Origin: Klebsiella oxytoca NBRC 105695 | GTDB lineage: Bacteria > Pseudomonadota > Gammaproteobacteria > Enterobacterales > Enterobacteriaceae | Direction: 5' to 3' | Assembly (NCBI RefSeq): GCF_001598695.1 | Contig: NZ_BCZK01000008.1 | Coordinates: forward strand, 124,001 to 188,000 | Length of the DNA: 64,000 nucleotides | Shown: positions 1-7,575 of the stretch, one piece after another | Numbering within the stretch: position 1 is the first letter of the stretch | Layout: each line of letters opens with the position of its first letter | Made by a program: the position numbers and the translations under genes | The notes under the pieces: model-generated | The model's database searches: none | What the model saw: the letters and a program-made list of their open reading frames with translations, nothing else | What the model was told of the DNA's origin: nothing

Positions 1-409
1 GTAGCGCTTCCGGTACTGAAGAGGCGGTCAGGTTGAGGAAAGCCACAACGATCATGCCGATAATGCCGCAAGCGATGGCCATCTTTTTCGGATCGTGCAG
101 CGTCTCGCCGACGTTGCGGTTTTTGATCATCAGCGCTGCCGCCCCCCAGTTGGGGATGATGCGGTGGTCAACGTCCTGAGTGAAGGAGCCTGCCGCGACG
201 GAAGAGGCCCAGGCGTTGAAGAAGAAGCCCAGACCAAAAGAGAAGTGTGAAGCCGGATCGCCTTCACATGAATTCAGCTCGCCCAAGGTACGAAACGCCC
301 CCATCCCCTGCGTGGTGGGCGCATGAAACATGCGTGCCGCTCCGGCGCCTACGCCGACGCCGACCAGGCCGCCGATGATGAGCGATTTTATTAAAATTAT
401 CAGGAACAT
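1..409 (-). CDS. DUF4311 family membrane protein (partial, 3' end outside window)
   Basis: The reading frame runs off the left edge, so only about the first 136 residues are present. The ATG is the complement of 407-409. A hydrophobic, glycine-rich segment covers about residues 3-24, with GLVGVGVGAGAAR at its end, and a second hydrophobic stretch lies at about 111-129. This fits the integral-membrane family DUF4311, which has no known biochemical function. It is the fourth gene of a minus-strand operon (PRD protein, SFCGS protein, DUF4312, DUF4311). In other bacteria this set is usually followed by DUF4310, an amidohydrolase, a DgaE-like ammonia lyase and a KDGP-type aldolase, which suggests uptake and breakdown of an amino-sugar acid. 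That substrate idea is inference from family context; nothing here shows it directly. Confidence 0.85.
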   Translation of the reverse strand, partial: MFLIILIKSLIIGGLVGVGVGAGAARMFHAPTTQGMGAFRTLGELNSCEGDPASHFSFGLGFFFNAWASSVAAGSFTQDVDHRIIPNWGAAALMIKNRNVGETLHDPKKMAIACGIIGMIVVAFLNLTASSVPEAL

Positions 410-430
410 AGTCTGACCCTTTGGTGAAAA

Positions 431-736
431 TCAGGTTTGCGTGACGAAATCCACTTTATCGAGATTAATGGCGGTCACGGTGACGGTAACGTTCAGCTCC
501 ACGCTGTAGGTCCGTCGCTCACGGCGCAGAAAGAAGAATAAAAATGCCTCTTTCCGTACCGCTTCACGCGCATGAACAACCTCCACATCCTGTGGTTCAA
601 TACGCAGTAAGATGTGCGGCGACGTTTTCATCACCGCCGCCTGGACATGGTTCAGGGCATCGGCGAAAGCACGCGTTTTGCTCTCGCCTTTGCCGGTAAC
701 GCTCACCGTGGTGGTGAATTGCTCTTTCATACTCAC
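431..736 (-). CDS. DUF4312 family protein
   Basis: A small 101-residue protein without signal peptide or clear membrane segment, of uncharacterised family DUF4312. It begins with a beta-rich stretch (QFTTTVSVTGKGESKTRAFADAL) and ends in alternating hydrophobic strands (SVELNVTVTVTAI). The GTG start (complement of 734-736) overlaps the TGA of the upstream SFCGS gene as GTGA, so the two are probably translationally coupled. An in-frame ATG two codons later (complement of 728-730) would give 99 residues and cannot be excluded. DUF4311 follows after 21 bases. Its constant company with DUF4310/DUF4311 suggests a soluble partner of that membrane pair; this is inference. Confidence 0.8.
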   Translation of the reverse strand: MSMKEQFTTTVSVTGKGESKTRAFADALNHVQAAVMKTSPHILLRIEPQDVEVVHAREAVRKEAFLFFFLRRERRTYSVELNVTVTVTAINLDKVDFVTQT

Positions 737-1095
737 GCGCCGTATTTCTTCTTCCAGGCTTCCACCAGGCGTTCGCCCAGTTCTTCTTTATCCATAAAGC
801 CGAAGCCCAGTACGTTGTAGCCTTCGTTGATCGCGGTGACGCCCTCATCAACGGAACGCATGCCATATTTTGCTTTGTAGCCATGCTTATTCTGCGCGGT
901 GATTGCCCCTGCGCCGCCGCTGCCGCAGAAAGAGATACCGAAGGTAGCGTTTTCGGCTTTCATCATGTCGCCCAGTTTCATATCCGCAGCAACGCCCGGA
1001 ACGACAACGGCGCGAGCGCCAGCTTTTTCCGCACCTGCGGCAACTTTTTGACCTTTACCCAGGCGATCGCCAATAACAACGGTGATTTGTTCCAT
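733..1095 (-). CDS. Glycine-rich SFCGS family protein
   Basis: A soluble protein of 120 residues carrying the signature SFCGSGG at about residues 55-61, which names this uncharacterised family. The N-terminus (ITVVIGDRLGKGQKVAAGAE) looks like a small alpha/beta fold with a glycine loop. A cysteine after a strand and before a glycine-rich turn resembles, in arrangement only, the phospho-cysteine loop of PTS IIB proteins such as UlaB in this window. No homology to IIB is claimed. The start is ATG at the complement of 1093-1095, with AAGGAGC upstream, 11 bases after the PRD gene. It ends overlapping DUF4312. Confidence 0.82.
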   Translation of the reverse strand: MEQITVVIGDRLGKGQKVAAGAEKAGARAVVVPGVAADMKLGDMMKAENATFGISFCGSGGAGAITAQNKHGYKAKYGMRSVDEGVTAINEGYNVLGFGFMDKEELGERLVEAWKKKYGA

Positions 1096-1106
1096 TTGTA
1101 TGCTCC

Positions 1107-1445
1107 TTACAGGTTATCTTTCGCGACTTCGAAGTGGACAGACAGCAGCCAGGCTTCTTCATCTGGCAGATTGCCGAACTGCGCGACCACTTCGCGGGCC
1201 AGCATCATTGAATCTTCTGAGATCTCTTCGAACAGGCTGGCATCCACTTCCGGCAGCGGCTCGCCGCTGATTGACCGATGGGCCATCGCCCGAACGTGGG
1301 AAGTCAGCATTTGCTCCTGAACGTCGTTGGGAACGATGTTGCGGCGGCTTAATAGCGCGAAAACCTGCTGCAGCATCCTGTCGGCCAGCTGTTCGGTTAG
1401 CGTGGCCTGCTCCTCTGGGACGTGTGTTACCGCTCCGTTATTCAC
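1107..1445 (-). CDS. Single-PRD-domain protein, first gene of the DUF4311 operon
   Basis: A protein of 112 residues resembling one PTS regulation domain (PRD): all-helical, with conserved-type histidines in HVRAMAHR (about residues 50-57) and near the C-terminus (VHFEVAK). It has no helix-turn-helix, so it cannot bind DNA like LevR or BglG and more likely senses or modulates. The start is GTG (complement of 1443-1445) with a GGGG stretch about ten bases upstream; no nearby ATG fits. PRDs in other proteins are phosphorylated by HPr or EIIB on histidine. That would tie this operon to PTS control, consistent with the CRP-like sites upstream. The function is otherwise unknown. Confidence 0.75.
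   Translation of the reverse strand: MNNGAVTHVPEEQATLTEQLADRMLQQVFALLSRRNIVPNDVQEQMLTSHVRAMAHRSISGEPLPEVDASLFEEISEDSMMLAREVVAQFGNLPDEEAWLLSVHFEVAKDNL
1126..1138. repeat. 13-bp internal copy of the upstream palindrome core
   Basis: ACTTCGAAGTGGA here, within the last codons of the PRD gene and about 30 bases before the SFCGS start, is identical to 1520-1532 inside the 20-bp palindrome upstream of the operon. It contains the self-complementary decamer ACTTCGAAGT. It could be an auxiliary operator or a chance effect of the coding sequence (HFEV). Confidence 0.4.
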
Positions 1446-1514
1446 TTGAATTACCCCGTTGATGTCTCTGGGGATAACACTAATGCCGGGGGATAAGAGT
1501 TTGTAGCGAGTTGT

Positions 1515-1534
1515 TTTCCACTTCGAAGTGGAAA
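1515..1534. promoter_or_regulatory. Perfect 20-bp palindrome, candidate operator of the DUF4311 operon
   Basis: TTTCCACTTC followed by its exact reverse complement GAAGTGGAAA, centred 80 bases upstream of the PRD gene start. It lies between that start and two CRP-like sites. A 10+10 perfect dyad without spacer is typical of a dimeric repressor site. The cognate regulator is not visible in the window. Confidence 0.6.
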
Positions 1535-1547
1535 GAACGACGGCATG

Positions 1548-1563
1548 TGTGATTCATTTCACA
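1548..1563. promoter_or_regulatory. CRP-like site (proximal)
   Basis: TGTGATTCATTTCACA has both consensus half-sites TGTGA and TCACA separated by 6 bp. It lies about 103 bases upstream of the PRD gene. This implies cAMP-CRP activation of a carbon-source operon. Confidence 0.65.
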
Positions 1564-1598
1564 TAACCACAGAGAATGTGTTCATTTAGCTAAATTCG

Positions 1599-1614
1599 CG
1601 TGATGAATATCACA
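1599..1614. promoter_or_regulatory. CRP-like site (distal)
   Basis: CGTGATGAATATCACA differs from the CRP consensus half-sites at one position. Its centre is 51 bp from the centre of the proximal site, close to five helical turns, so two CRP dimers could sit on nearly the same DNA face. Confidence 0.5.
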
Positions 1615-1796
1615 TAATCGCAGCGCTGGCGGCGCGGAACGACCTGAAGAGAAAAACGCAGAAATGTGATGGAACAGGTTTTTTATCCGCCCGCCAGGCT
1701 GCCGGGAAAGCGGAAAGGGTTGGGATCAAGGTGAGGATGGGAACAGGGCTTGAGGTTACCGACCGAGGATTCAGGTTTAGATTTGGGGTCTGGTAG

Positions 1797-1825
1797 GCCG
1801 GGCAAGGCGTCAGCCTCCGCCCGGC
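1797..1825. repeat. REP-type palindrome
   Basis: GCCGGGC and its reverse complement GCCCGGC flank an imperfect 15-base middle (AAGGCGTCAGCCTCC). Location just beyond the cybC stop codon is typical of extragenic REP elements. Confidence 0.6.
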
Positions 1826-1850
1826 AGAAATACCCGAAATCTGCAGACGA

Positions 1851-2237
1851 TTAACGATACTTCTTATGATACGTATTGCGGGTGGTTTTAAACTCTTCCG
1901 CTGCGGCCTGAGCCTCTTTGACTTTACCTTCGTCAGCCAGCTTCAGCGCGCCGTCAATCTGGCCGATCAGCACATCAAAACCGTGACGATAGTCCTTCAT
2001 TTCCGCGCTGTCATCCGCTTTACCTTCCAGCTTCGGCGGCGTCTCTTTCTGGGCGTCAACCGCCGCTGTACGCATCTTATTCAGCGCCGCTTTCAGCTCA
2101 CCGGCATCTGAAGTTTTCTGCACCACTTGCAGGTTCTCGGCAAGGGTATCCATATCTTCGCCCAGATCGGCGAAAGCCGATGCCGAACCAAGCGCAAAAG
2201 CCGATACGGCCAGCATCGCTAACAGTTTTTTACGCAT
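1851..2237 (-). CDS. cybC: Soluble cytochrome b562
   Basis: A small periplasmic four-helix-bundle protein that binds one non-covalent b heme and probably carries electrons; its physiological partner is not known. It has 128 residues. A signal peptide spans about residues 1-22 ([19 protein letters not shown]). Met29 (mature Met7) and His124 (mature His102) are the axial heme ligands known for the family. There is no CXXCH motif, so the heme is not covalently bound. The reading frame is complete, unlike the damaged cybC of some E. coli K-12 lines. It lies downstream of tldE on the same strand and may be cotranscribed. Confidence 0.95.
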   Translation of the reverse strand: MRKKLLAMLAVSAFALGSASAFADLGEDMDTLAENLQVVQKTSDAGELKAALNKMRTAAVDAQKETPPKLEGKADDSAEMKDYRHGFDVLIGQIDGALKLADEGKVKEAQAAAEEFKTTRNTYHKKYR

Positions 2238-2273
2238 TGCTCACTTCCTTTTTTATTATTAAGCACACAGGTG

Positions 2274-3626
2274 TTATTGACCGGCGATCTTCATCTCCGG
2301 CAGCAGTACAGAACCGCACTGAATGTTGCTGCGCGTTTCGATATCGTCGCCGATGGTCACGATATTACGCCACATATCTTTCAGATTTCCTGCAATGGTT
2401 ATCTCACTGACCGGATACTGAATTTCGCCGTTTTCTACCCAGAAGCCGGATGCGCCGCGTGAGTAGTCGCCGGTGACGCCGCTTACACCCTGCCCCATCA
2501 GTTCCGTGACGACAAGACCGGTCCCCATCTCTTTAAGCAACTTTGCAAAACTCAGGCCGCGGCCGTTAATACGCCAGTTATGAATGCCGCCCGCGTGGCC
2601 GGTGCTCTTCAATCCCAGCTTGCGCGCCGAGTAGTTGGTCAACAGCCACTGGGTTAGTATGCCGTCTTTAATGATATCGCGGCGTTCCGTACGAACGCCT
2701 TCGCTATCAAACGGCGTAGAGGCCAGCCCCTTCAGCAGATGCGGATGCTCTTCAATGGTCAGCCAGTCCGGCAGGATCTGGGTTCCCAGCGCATCAAGCA
2801 GGAAGGTGGATTTACGGTAAACCGAACCGCCGGCAATCGCCCCGACCAGATGACCAAACAAACCGGTAGCCACTTCATTGGCGAAAATCACCGGCGCTTT
2901 CATCGTCGATAGCTTACGCGGGGCCAGGCGCGACAGGGTGCGGCGGGCGCACTCCTCGCCAACCCACTCCGGCGATTGCAGATCGCCAATCGCCCGGCCA
3001 ATGGTGTAAGCGTAATCGCGCTCCATATCGCCATTCTCTTCAGCAATCACGCAGCTGGAGAGCGAATGGCGAGTCGAGCAGTAGCTCTGCAGCATGCCGT
3101 GGCTGTTACCAAACACTTTGATGCCGTAATGGCTGTTAAAGCTACCGCCTTCGGTATTGCTGATGCGTTTATCAGCTTTCAGCGCCGCCTGTTCCGCGCG
3201 GGAGGCCAGCTCAATGGCTTCATCCGGGGAAACATCCGCCGGATGGAACAGGTCCAGATCCGGGGCATCAAAAGCCAGCAGTTCTTTATCCGCCACGCCC
3301 GCGCACGGGTCCGGCGAGGTGTAGCGGGCAATATCCAGCGCCGCCTGCACCGTGCGGGCAATGGCCTGCGGGCTAAGGTCGGTCGAAGAGGCGCTGCCTT
3401 TACGATTCTGATGATAAACGGTGATGCCTAGCGCACCATCGCTATTGAATTCTACGTTCTCCACTTCGCCGTAGCGGGTGCTAACGCCGATACCGGTGGT
3501 TTTGCTGACGGAGACTTCCGCGCCGTCGGATTTGCCTGCCGCCAGTTCCAGCGCCGTGGTCACGGCCTCTTCCAGCGTCTTACGCTGTTGTGCAACTTGA
3601 GAGATGACTTTCATCGCTAATGCCAT
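2274..3626 (-). CDS. tldE: Metalloprotease subunit TldE (PmbA)
   Basis: TldE pairs with TldD to form a heterodimeric zinc protease that matures microcin B17 and cleaves unfolded peptides, including antitoxin CcdA. TldE is the non-metal subunit, and no HEXXH motif is present, as expected. The start is ATG at the complement of 3624-3626 ([11 protein letters not shown]), giving 450 residues, the E. coli length. The frame stays open to 3941, but that extension is serine-rich and lies antisense to darP. The gene is divergent from darP, with about 94 bases between the starts, an arrangement shared with E. coli. Confidence 0.96.
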   Translation of the reverse strand: MALAMKVISQVAQQRKTLEEAVTTALELAAGKSDGAEVSVSKTTGIGVSTRYGEVENVEFNSDGALGITVYHQNRKGSASSTDLSPQAIARTVQAALDIARYTSPDPCAGVADKELLAFDAPDLDLFHPADVSPDEAIELASRAEQAALKADKRISNTEGGSFNSHYGIKVFGNSHGMLQSYCSTRHSLSSCVIAEENGDMERDYAYTIGRAIGDLQSPEWVGEECARRTLSRLAPRKLSTMKAPVIFANEVATGLFGHLVGAIAGGSVYRKSTFLLDALGTQILPDWLTIEEHPHLLKGLASTPFDSEGVRTERRDIIKDGILTQWLLTNYSARKLGLKSTGHAGGIHNWRINGRGLSFAKLLKEMGTGLVVTELMGQGVSGVTGDYSRGASGFWVENGEIQYPVSEITIAGNLKDMWRNIVTIGDDIETRSNIQCGSVLLPEMKIAGQ

Positions 3627-3720
3627 AATGTAAGAAGGAGTTAACTGAAGTCTAACAGAGAACCGTTTTTCAGTGCGCGCCTTAACTGGTAACATTAGTC
3701 TCTTTTTTAAGGAGCCTGAG

Positions 3721-4272
3721 ATGACAAAGCAGCCCGAAGACTGGCTCGACGACGTCCCTGGTGATGACGTCGAAGATGAAGACGATGAAATTATCTGGGT
3801 CAGTAAAAGTGAAATTAAGCGCGACGCCGAAGAACTGAAGCGTCTTGGCGCGGAAATGGTCGAGCTGGGTAAAAACGCGCTCGATAAAATCCCGCTGGAT
3901 ACCGACCTGCGCGACGCGATTGAGCTCGCCCAGCGTATCAAGAAAGAAGGCCGCCGCCGCCAGCTGCAGCTGATTGGTAAAATGCTGCGCAGCCGTGACG
4001 TCGAGCCGATCCGTCAGGCGCTGGACAAGCTGAAGAACCGCCACAACCAGCAGGTTGCGCTGTTCCATAAGCTTGAACAGATCCGCGATCGTCTGATTGA
4101 TAATGGTGATGACGCCGTTGCGGAAGTGCTGAACCTGTGGCCTGACGCCGACCGTCAGCAGCTGCGTTCGCTTATCCGCAACGCGCAAAAAGAGAAAGAA
4201 GGTAATAAACCGCCGAAATCCGCGCGGCTTATCTTCCAGTATCTGCGTGAACTGGCCGAAAACGAAGGCTAA
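3721..4272 (+). CDS. darP: Ribosome maturation factor DarP (YjgA)
   Basis: DarP binds late 50S assembly intermediates near the peptidyl-transferase centre and helps the 23S rRNA core fold. It has 183 residues from ATG 3721, preceded by AAGGAGCCTGAG. The N-terminus is very acidic ([14 protein letters not shown]), followed by long charged helices rich in Lys, Arg and Glu. An in-frame ATG at 3673 would overlap the tldE promoter and is not used by the family. Confidence 0.95.
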   Translation: MTKQPEDWLDDVPGDDVEDEDDEIIWVSKSEIKRDAEELKRLGAEMVELGKNALDKIPLDTDLRDAIELAQRIKKEGRRRQLQLIGKMLRSRDVEPIRQALDKLKNRHNQQVALFHKLEQIRDRLIDNGDDAVAEVLNLWPDADRQQLRSLIRNAQKEKEGNKPPKSARLIFQYLRELAENEG

Positions 4273-4800
4273 TTCTGCATAACTCCCCCGGATTACGGCG
4301 CTTGCCCGATCCGGGCGACCCGCCCTCCCGTACAAGCGACATCATCGATCTCTCCCTTCTTCTTTTCTCTGTATCCTGATTGGTTTTAATTTTTCATTTT
4401 AATTTCAAATAAGCGTTTAATTTTAACTTTTATTTCACAACAAAACCTGACACGGCAAGACAGCCAACCGCTCTCTTTTCACCACCCTTGAAAAATTAAA
4501 ATTATAATTACATGATTTTAATGAATTAAATAATATCACCTCGCCTTTAACAGGCTGCCTTTAACAGCAGTTTGCTTATCTTTGATCCATCTCTCAAAAC
4601 GGTTTTTGTATTTCATACATCATTATAATGAAAAATTAATTTCATTAGCGAGCGAATAAACGCAACGGTACCCGAGAAGTTTCTGGTCAGTCAGTTCTGT
4701 TAATTAAAACCAGGCATCTGCAGTGGCGGAAGGTTTGGCGTCATTACAGGAAAGGCACATGTTTTACTTAAGAGAATTCAATCCCTTACGGAGAAAACTT
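4273..4800. other. Long AT-rich promoter region of the accessory alcohol/aldehyde operon
   Basis: This stretch of 528 bases has no convincing gene. A REP-type palindrome (4287-4315) follows darP. From about 4370 to 4660 the sequence is strikingly AT-rich compared with its surroundings, as for H-NS/IHF-bound promoters of acquired operons. An imperfect dyad AATGAAAAAT/TAATTTCATT (4627-4646) is a possible operator. No regulator gene lies here. Confidence 0.5.
4287..4315. repeat. REP-type palindrome after darP
   Basis: CCCGGAT (4287-4293) and ATCCGGG (4309-4315) are exact reverse complements around a 15-base loop, 15 bases past the darP stop codon. It may stabilise the darP 3' end. Confidence 0.5.
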
Positions 4801-7467
4801 ATGTCACTCATCACCAGTAATGACGACCTCGATGCCCTGGTCGCGCGGGTACGAAAGGCGCAACAGGCCTATGCCAGCTTTTCTCAGGAGAAGGTCGATA
4901 AAATCTTCCGCGCCGCCGCGCTGGCCGCCGCCGATGCCCGCATTCCGCTGGCCAAAATGGCGGTTGCCGAGTCCGGCATGGGCATCGTGGAAGATAAAGT
5001 CATCAAAAACCACTTTGCCTCCGAATATATCTACAACGCCTATAAAGATGAGAAAACCTGCGGGGTGCTGTCTGAAGATGACGCCTTTGGCACCATGACC
5101 ATTGCCGAACCCATCGGCCTGATCTGCGGGATTGTCCCCACCACCAATCCGACCTCCACCGCCATTTTTAAGTCGCTGATTAGCCTCAAAACCCGCAACG
5201 GCATCGTTTTCTCCCCGCACCCGCGGGCGAAAAACGCCACCAACCGTGCGGCGGAGATCGTGCTGCGCGCGGCGGTAGAGGCCGGCGCGCCGCCGGATAT
5301 CATTGGCTGGATTGACGAGCCGACCGTGGATTTGTCCAGCCGCCTGATGCACCACCCGGACATCAACCTGATCCTCGCCACCGGCGGGCCGGGCATGGTC
5401 AAAGCGGCCTACAGCTCCGGTAAACCGGCGATTGGCGTCGGCGCGGGCAACACCCCGGTGGTGATCGATGAAACCGCCGACGTGAAGCGCGCTGTGGCTT
5501 CGATTCTGATGTCAAAAACCTTCGATAACGGCGTCATCTGCGCCTCCGAGCAGTCGGTGGTGGTCGTGGATGCGGCCTACGACGCAGTACGCGAACGTTT
5601 CGCCAGCCACGGCGGCTACCTGCTGCAGGGGCAGGAGCTGAAGGCCGTGCAGGGGATTCTGCTGAAAAATGGTGCGCTCAACGCGGCTATTGTCGGGCAG
5701 TCAGCGGTCAATATTGCCGGAATGGCCGGGATCGCGGTGCCTGCGGACACCAAAATCCTGATTGGCGAAGTCCGGGACATCGACGACAGCGAGCCTTTTG
5801 CCCACGAAAAGCTGTCGCCCACGCTCGCCATGTACCGGGCGAAGGATTTCGCCGATGCCGTGGAGAAAGCGGTGAAGCTGGTGGATATGGGCGGCATCGG
5901 CCACACCTCCTGCCTGTATACCGACCAGGATAACCAGGCGGATCGCGTCAGGCTGTTTGGCGAAAAGATGAAAACCGCGCGCATCCTGATCAACACCCCT
6001 ACCTCCCACGGCGGGATCGGCGACCTCTACAACTTCAGCCTCGCCCCTTCCCTGACCCTCGGCTGCGGCTCCTGGGGCGGCAACTCGATCTCGGAAAACG
6101 TCGGACCGAAGCACCTGATTAACAAGAAAACCGTGGCTAAGCGAGCTGAAAACATGTTGTGGCACAAACTTCCGAAATCTGTCTACTTCCGTCGGGGCTC
6201 ACTGCCAGTCGCTTTGGACGAAGTGATCACCGATGGTCACAAACGCGCGCTGATCGTCACCGACCGCTTCCTGTTTAACAACGGCTACGCGGATCAGATC
6301 ACTTCCGTACTGAAAGCGGCTGGCGTTGAAACAGAAGTTTTCTTTGAAGTGGAAGCTGACCCGACTCTGACCATCGTCCGTAAAGGCGCTGAGCTGGCGA
6401 ACGCTTTCAAACCGGACGTGATTATCGCCCTGGGCGGCGGCTCCCCGATGGACGCGGCGAAAATCATGTGGGTCATGTACGAACATCCGGAAACCCACTT
6501 CGAAGAGCTGGCGCTGCGCTTTATGGATATCCGTAAACGTATCTACAAGTTCCCGAAAATGGGGGTTAAAGCCAAAATGGTGGCGATCACCACCACGTCT
6601 GGTACCGGCTCGGAAGTGACGCCGTTCGCCGTTGTTACCGATGACGCCACCGGGCAGAAGTACCCGCTGGCTGACTATGCCCTGACCCCGGATATGGCGA
6701 TTGTTGATGCCAACCTGGTCATGGAAATGCCGAAGTCCCTGTGCGCGTTCGGTGGTCTGGATGCGGTGACCCATGCGCTGGAAGCTTACGTTTCCGTACT
6801 GGCCTCCGAGTTCTCTGACGGCCAGGCGCTGCAGGCGCTGAAGCTGCTGAAAGATAACCTGCCGGCGTCTTACCATGAAGGTTCCAGGAACCCGGCAGCG
6901 CGTGAGCGCGTGCACAGCGCGGCGACTATCGCCGGTATTGCCTTTGCCAACGCCTTCCTCGGGGTATGCCACTCGATGGCGCACAAGCTGGGTTCACAGT
7001 TCCACATCCCTCACGGCCTGGCGAACGCGCTGATGATTTGCAACGTCATTCGCTATAACGCCAACGACAACCCGACCAAACAGACGGCATTCAGCCAGTA
7101 TGACCGCCCGCAGGCCCGTCGTCGCTATGCAGAAATCGCCGACCACCTGGGTCTGACTGCACCGGGTGACCGCACCGCAGCGAAAATCGAAAAACTCCTT
7201 GGCTGGCTGGAAGCACTCAAAGCTGAACTGGGCATACCAAAATCCATCCGCGAGGCGGGGGTGCAGGAGGCCGATTTCCTCGCCCACGTCGATAAGCTGG
7301 CGGAAGATGCGTTCGATGACCAGTGCACCGGCGCCAACCCGCGCTATCCGCTGATTTCTGAATTGAAACAGCTGCTGACAGACAGCTTCTACGGCAATCA
7401 ATACGCTGAAAAATCACCGACCGCAGCCGGAAAATCGCAAAAAGCGGAGGCCGTTGTCCGGAAATAA
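4801..7467 (+). CDS. Bifunctional acetaldehyde-CoA/alcohol dehydrogenase, second AdhE
   Basis: A full-length AdhE-type fusion of 888 residues. The N-terminal NAD-dependent CoA-acylating aldehyde dehydrogenase has its catalytic Cys at about 247 (DNGVICASEQ). The C-terminal iron alcohol dehydrogenase (about 450-870) has GGGSPMDAAK and the ligand motifs GGLDAVTHALEAY and HSMAHKLGSQFHIPHG. It interconverts acyl-CoA, aldehyde and alcohol; the preferred chain length is unknown. ATG 4801 has GGAG eight bases upstream. An in-frame ATG at 4759 with its own AGGAAAGG would add MFYLREFNPLRRKL. The position and operon are not those of the fermentative adhE, so this is a paralogue. Codon use changes near 6100: the 5' half is GC3-rich, while the 3' half is adhE-like and almost identical in protein to E. 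coli AdhE, suggesting recombination. Confidence 0.9.
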   Translation: MSLITSNDDLDALVARVRKAQQAYASFSQEKVDKIFRAAALAAADARIPLAKMAVAESGMGIVEDKVIKNHFASEYIYNAYKDEKTCGVLSEDDAFGTMTIAEPIGLICGIVPTTNPTSTAIFKSLISLKTRNGIVFSPHPRAKNATNRAAEIVLRAAVEAGAPPDIIGWIDEPTVDLSSRLMHHPDINLILATGGPGMVKAAYSSGKPAIGVGAGNTPVVIDETADVKRAVASILMSKTFDNGVICASEQSVVVVDAAYDAVRERFASHGGYLLQGQELKAVQGILLKNGALNAAIVGQSAVNIAGMAGIAVPADTKILIGEVRDIDDSEPFAHEKLSPTLAMYRAKDFADAVEKAVKLVDMGGIGHTSCLYTDQDNQADRVRLFGEKMKTARILINTPTSHGGIGDLYNFSLAPSLTLGCGSWGGNSISENVGPKHLINKKTVAKRAENMLWHKLPKSVYFRRGSLPVALDEVITDGHKRALIVTDRFLFNNGYADQITSVLKAAGVETEVFFEVEADPTLTIVRKGAELANAFKPDVIIALGGGSPMDAAKIMWVMYEHPETHFEELALRFMDIRKRIYKFPKMGVKAKMVAITTTSGTGSEVTPFAVVTDDATGQKYPLADYALTPDMAIVDANLVMEMPKSLCAFGGLDAVTHALEAYVSVLASEFSDGQALQALKLLKDNLPASYHEGSRNPAARERVHSAATIAGIAFANAFLGVCHSMAHKLGSQFHIPHGLANALMICNVIRYNANDNPTKQTAFSQYDRPQARRRYAEIADHLGLTAPGDRTAAKIEKLLGWLEALKAELGIPKSIREAGVQEADFLAHVDKLAEDAFDDQCTGANPRYPLISELKQLLTDSFYGNQYAEKSPTAAGKSQKAEAVVRK

Positions 7468-7575
7468 GCGCTTATTCAATATTCAAGAAAGTGGCTGACC
7501 CGGCGGTAAGTGATTTACCGCCGCTCAGAGGCTGATTATGAGAGAAAGTCGACAGATATTATCATGGAGAAAAAT

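Larger units (their letters stand above)
1446..1850. other. Intergenic region between the PRD operon and cybC
   Basis: A stretch of 405 bases without a credible gene. It holds the control region of the left-edge operon: palindrome 1515-1534 and CRP-like sites 1548-1563 and 1599-1614. A purine-rich stretch of no recognised function (about 1640-1785) and a REP-type palindrome next to the cybC 3' end follow. No sigma-54 promoter (TGGCAC-N5-TTGC) was found, although some PRD-linked sugar systems use one. Confidence 0.6.

Noticed and set aside
1446-1850. Sigma-54 promoter upstream of the PRD operon
   Set aside because: PRD-linked sugar operons often use sigma-54, but no TGGCAC-N5-TTGC arrangement was found on the minus strand.
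3627-3941. N-terminal extension of the tldE reading frame (would give 555 residues)
   Set aside because: The extra part is serine-rich low-complexity sequence antisense to darP. The family start [10 protein letters not shown] at 3626 gives the usual 450 residues.
6199-6984. Minus-strand frame of 261 codons inside the AdhE paralogue
   Set aside because: Typical antisense open frame of a high-GC gene; low-complexity His/Arg-rich product, no ribosome-binding site.
4801-7467. Frameshift or assembly artefact explaining the codon-use change in the AdhE paralogue
   Set aside because: The frame is continuous through 6100 and both halves keep all catalytic motifs, so recombination is a better explanation than error.
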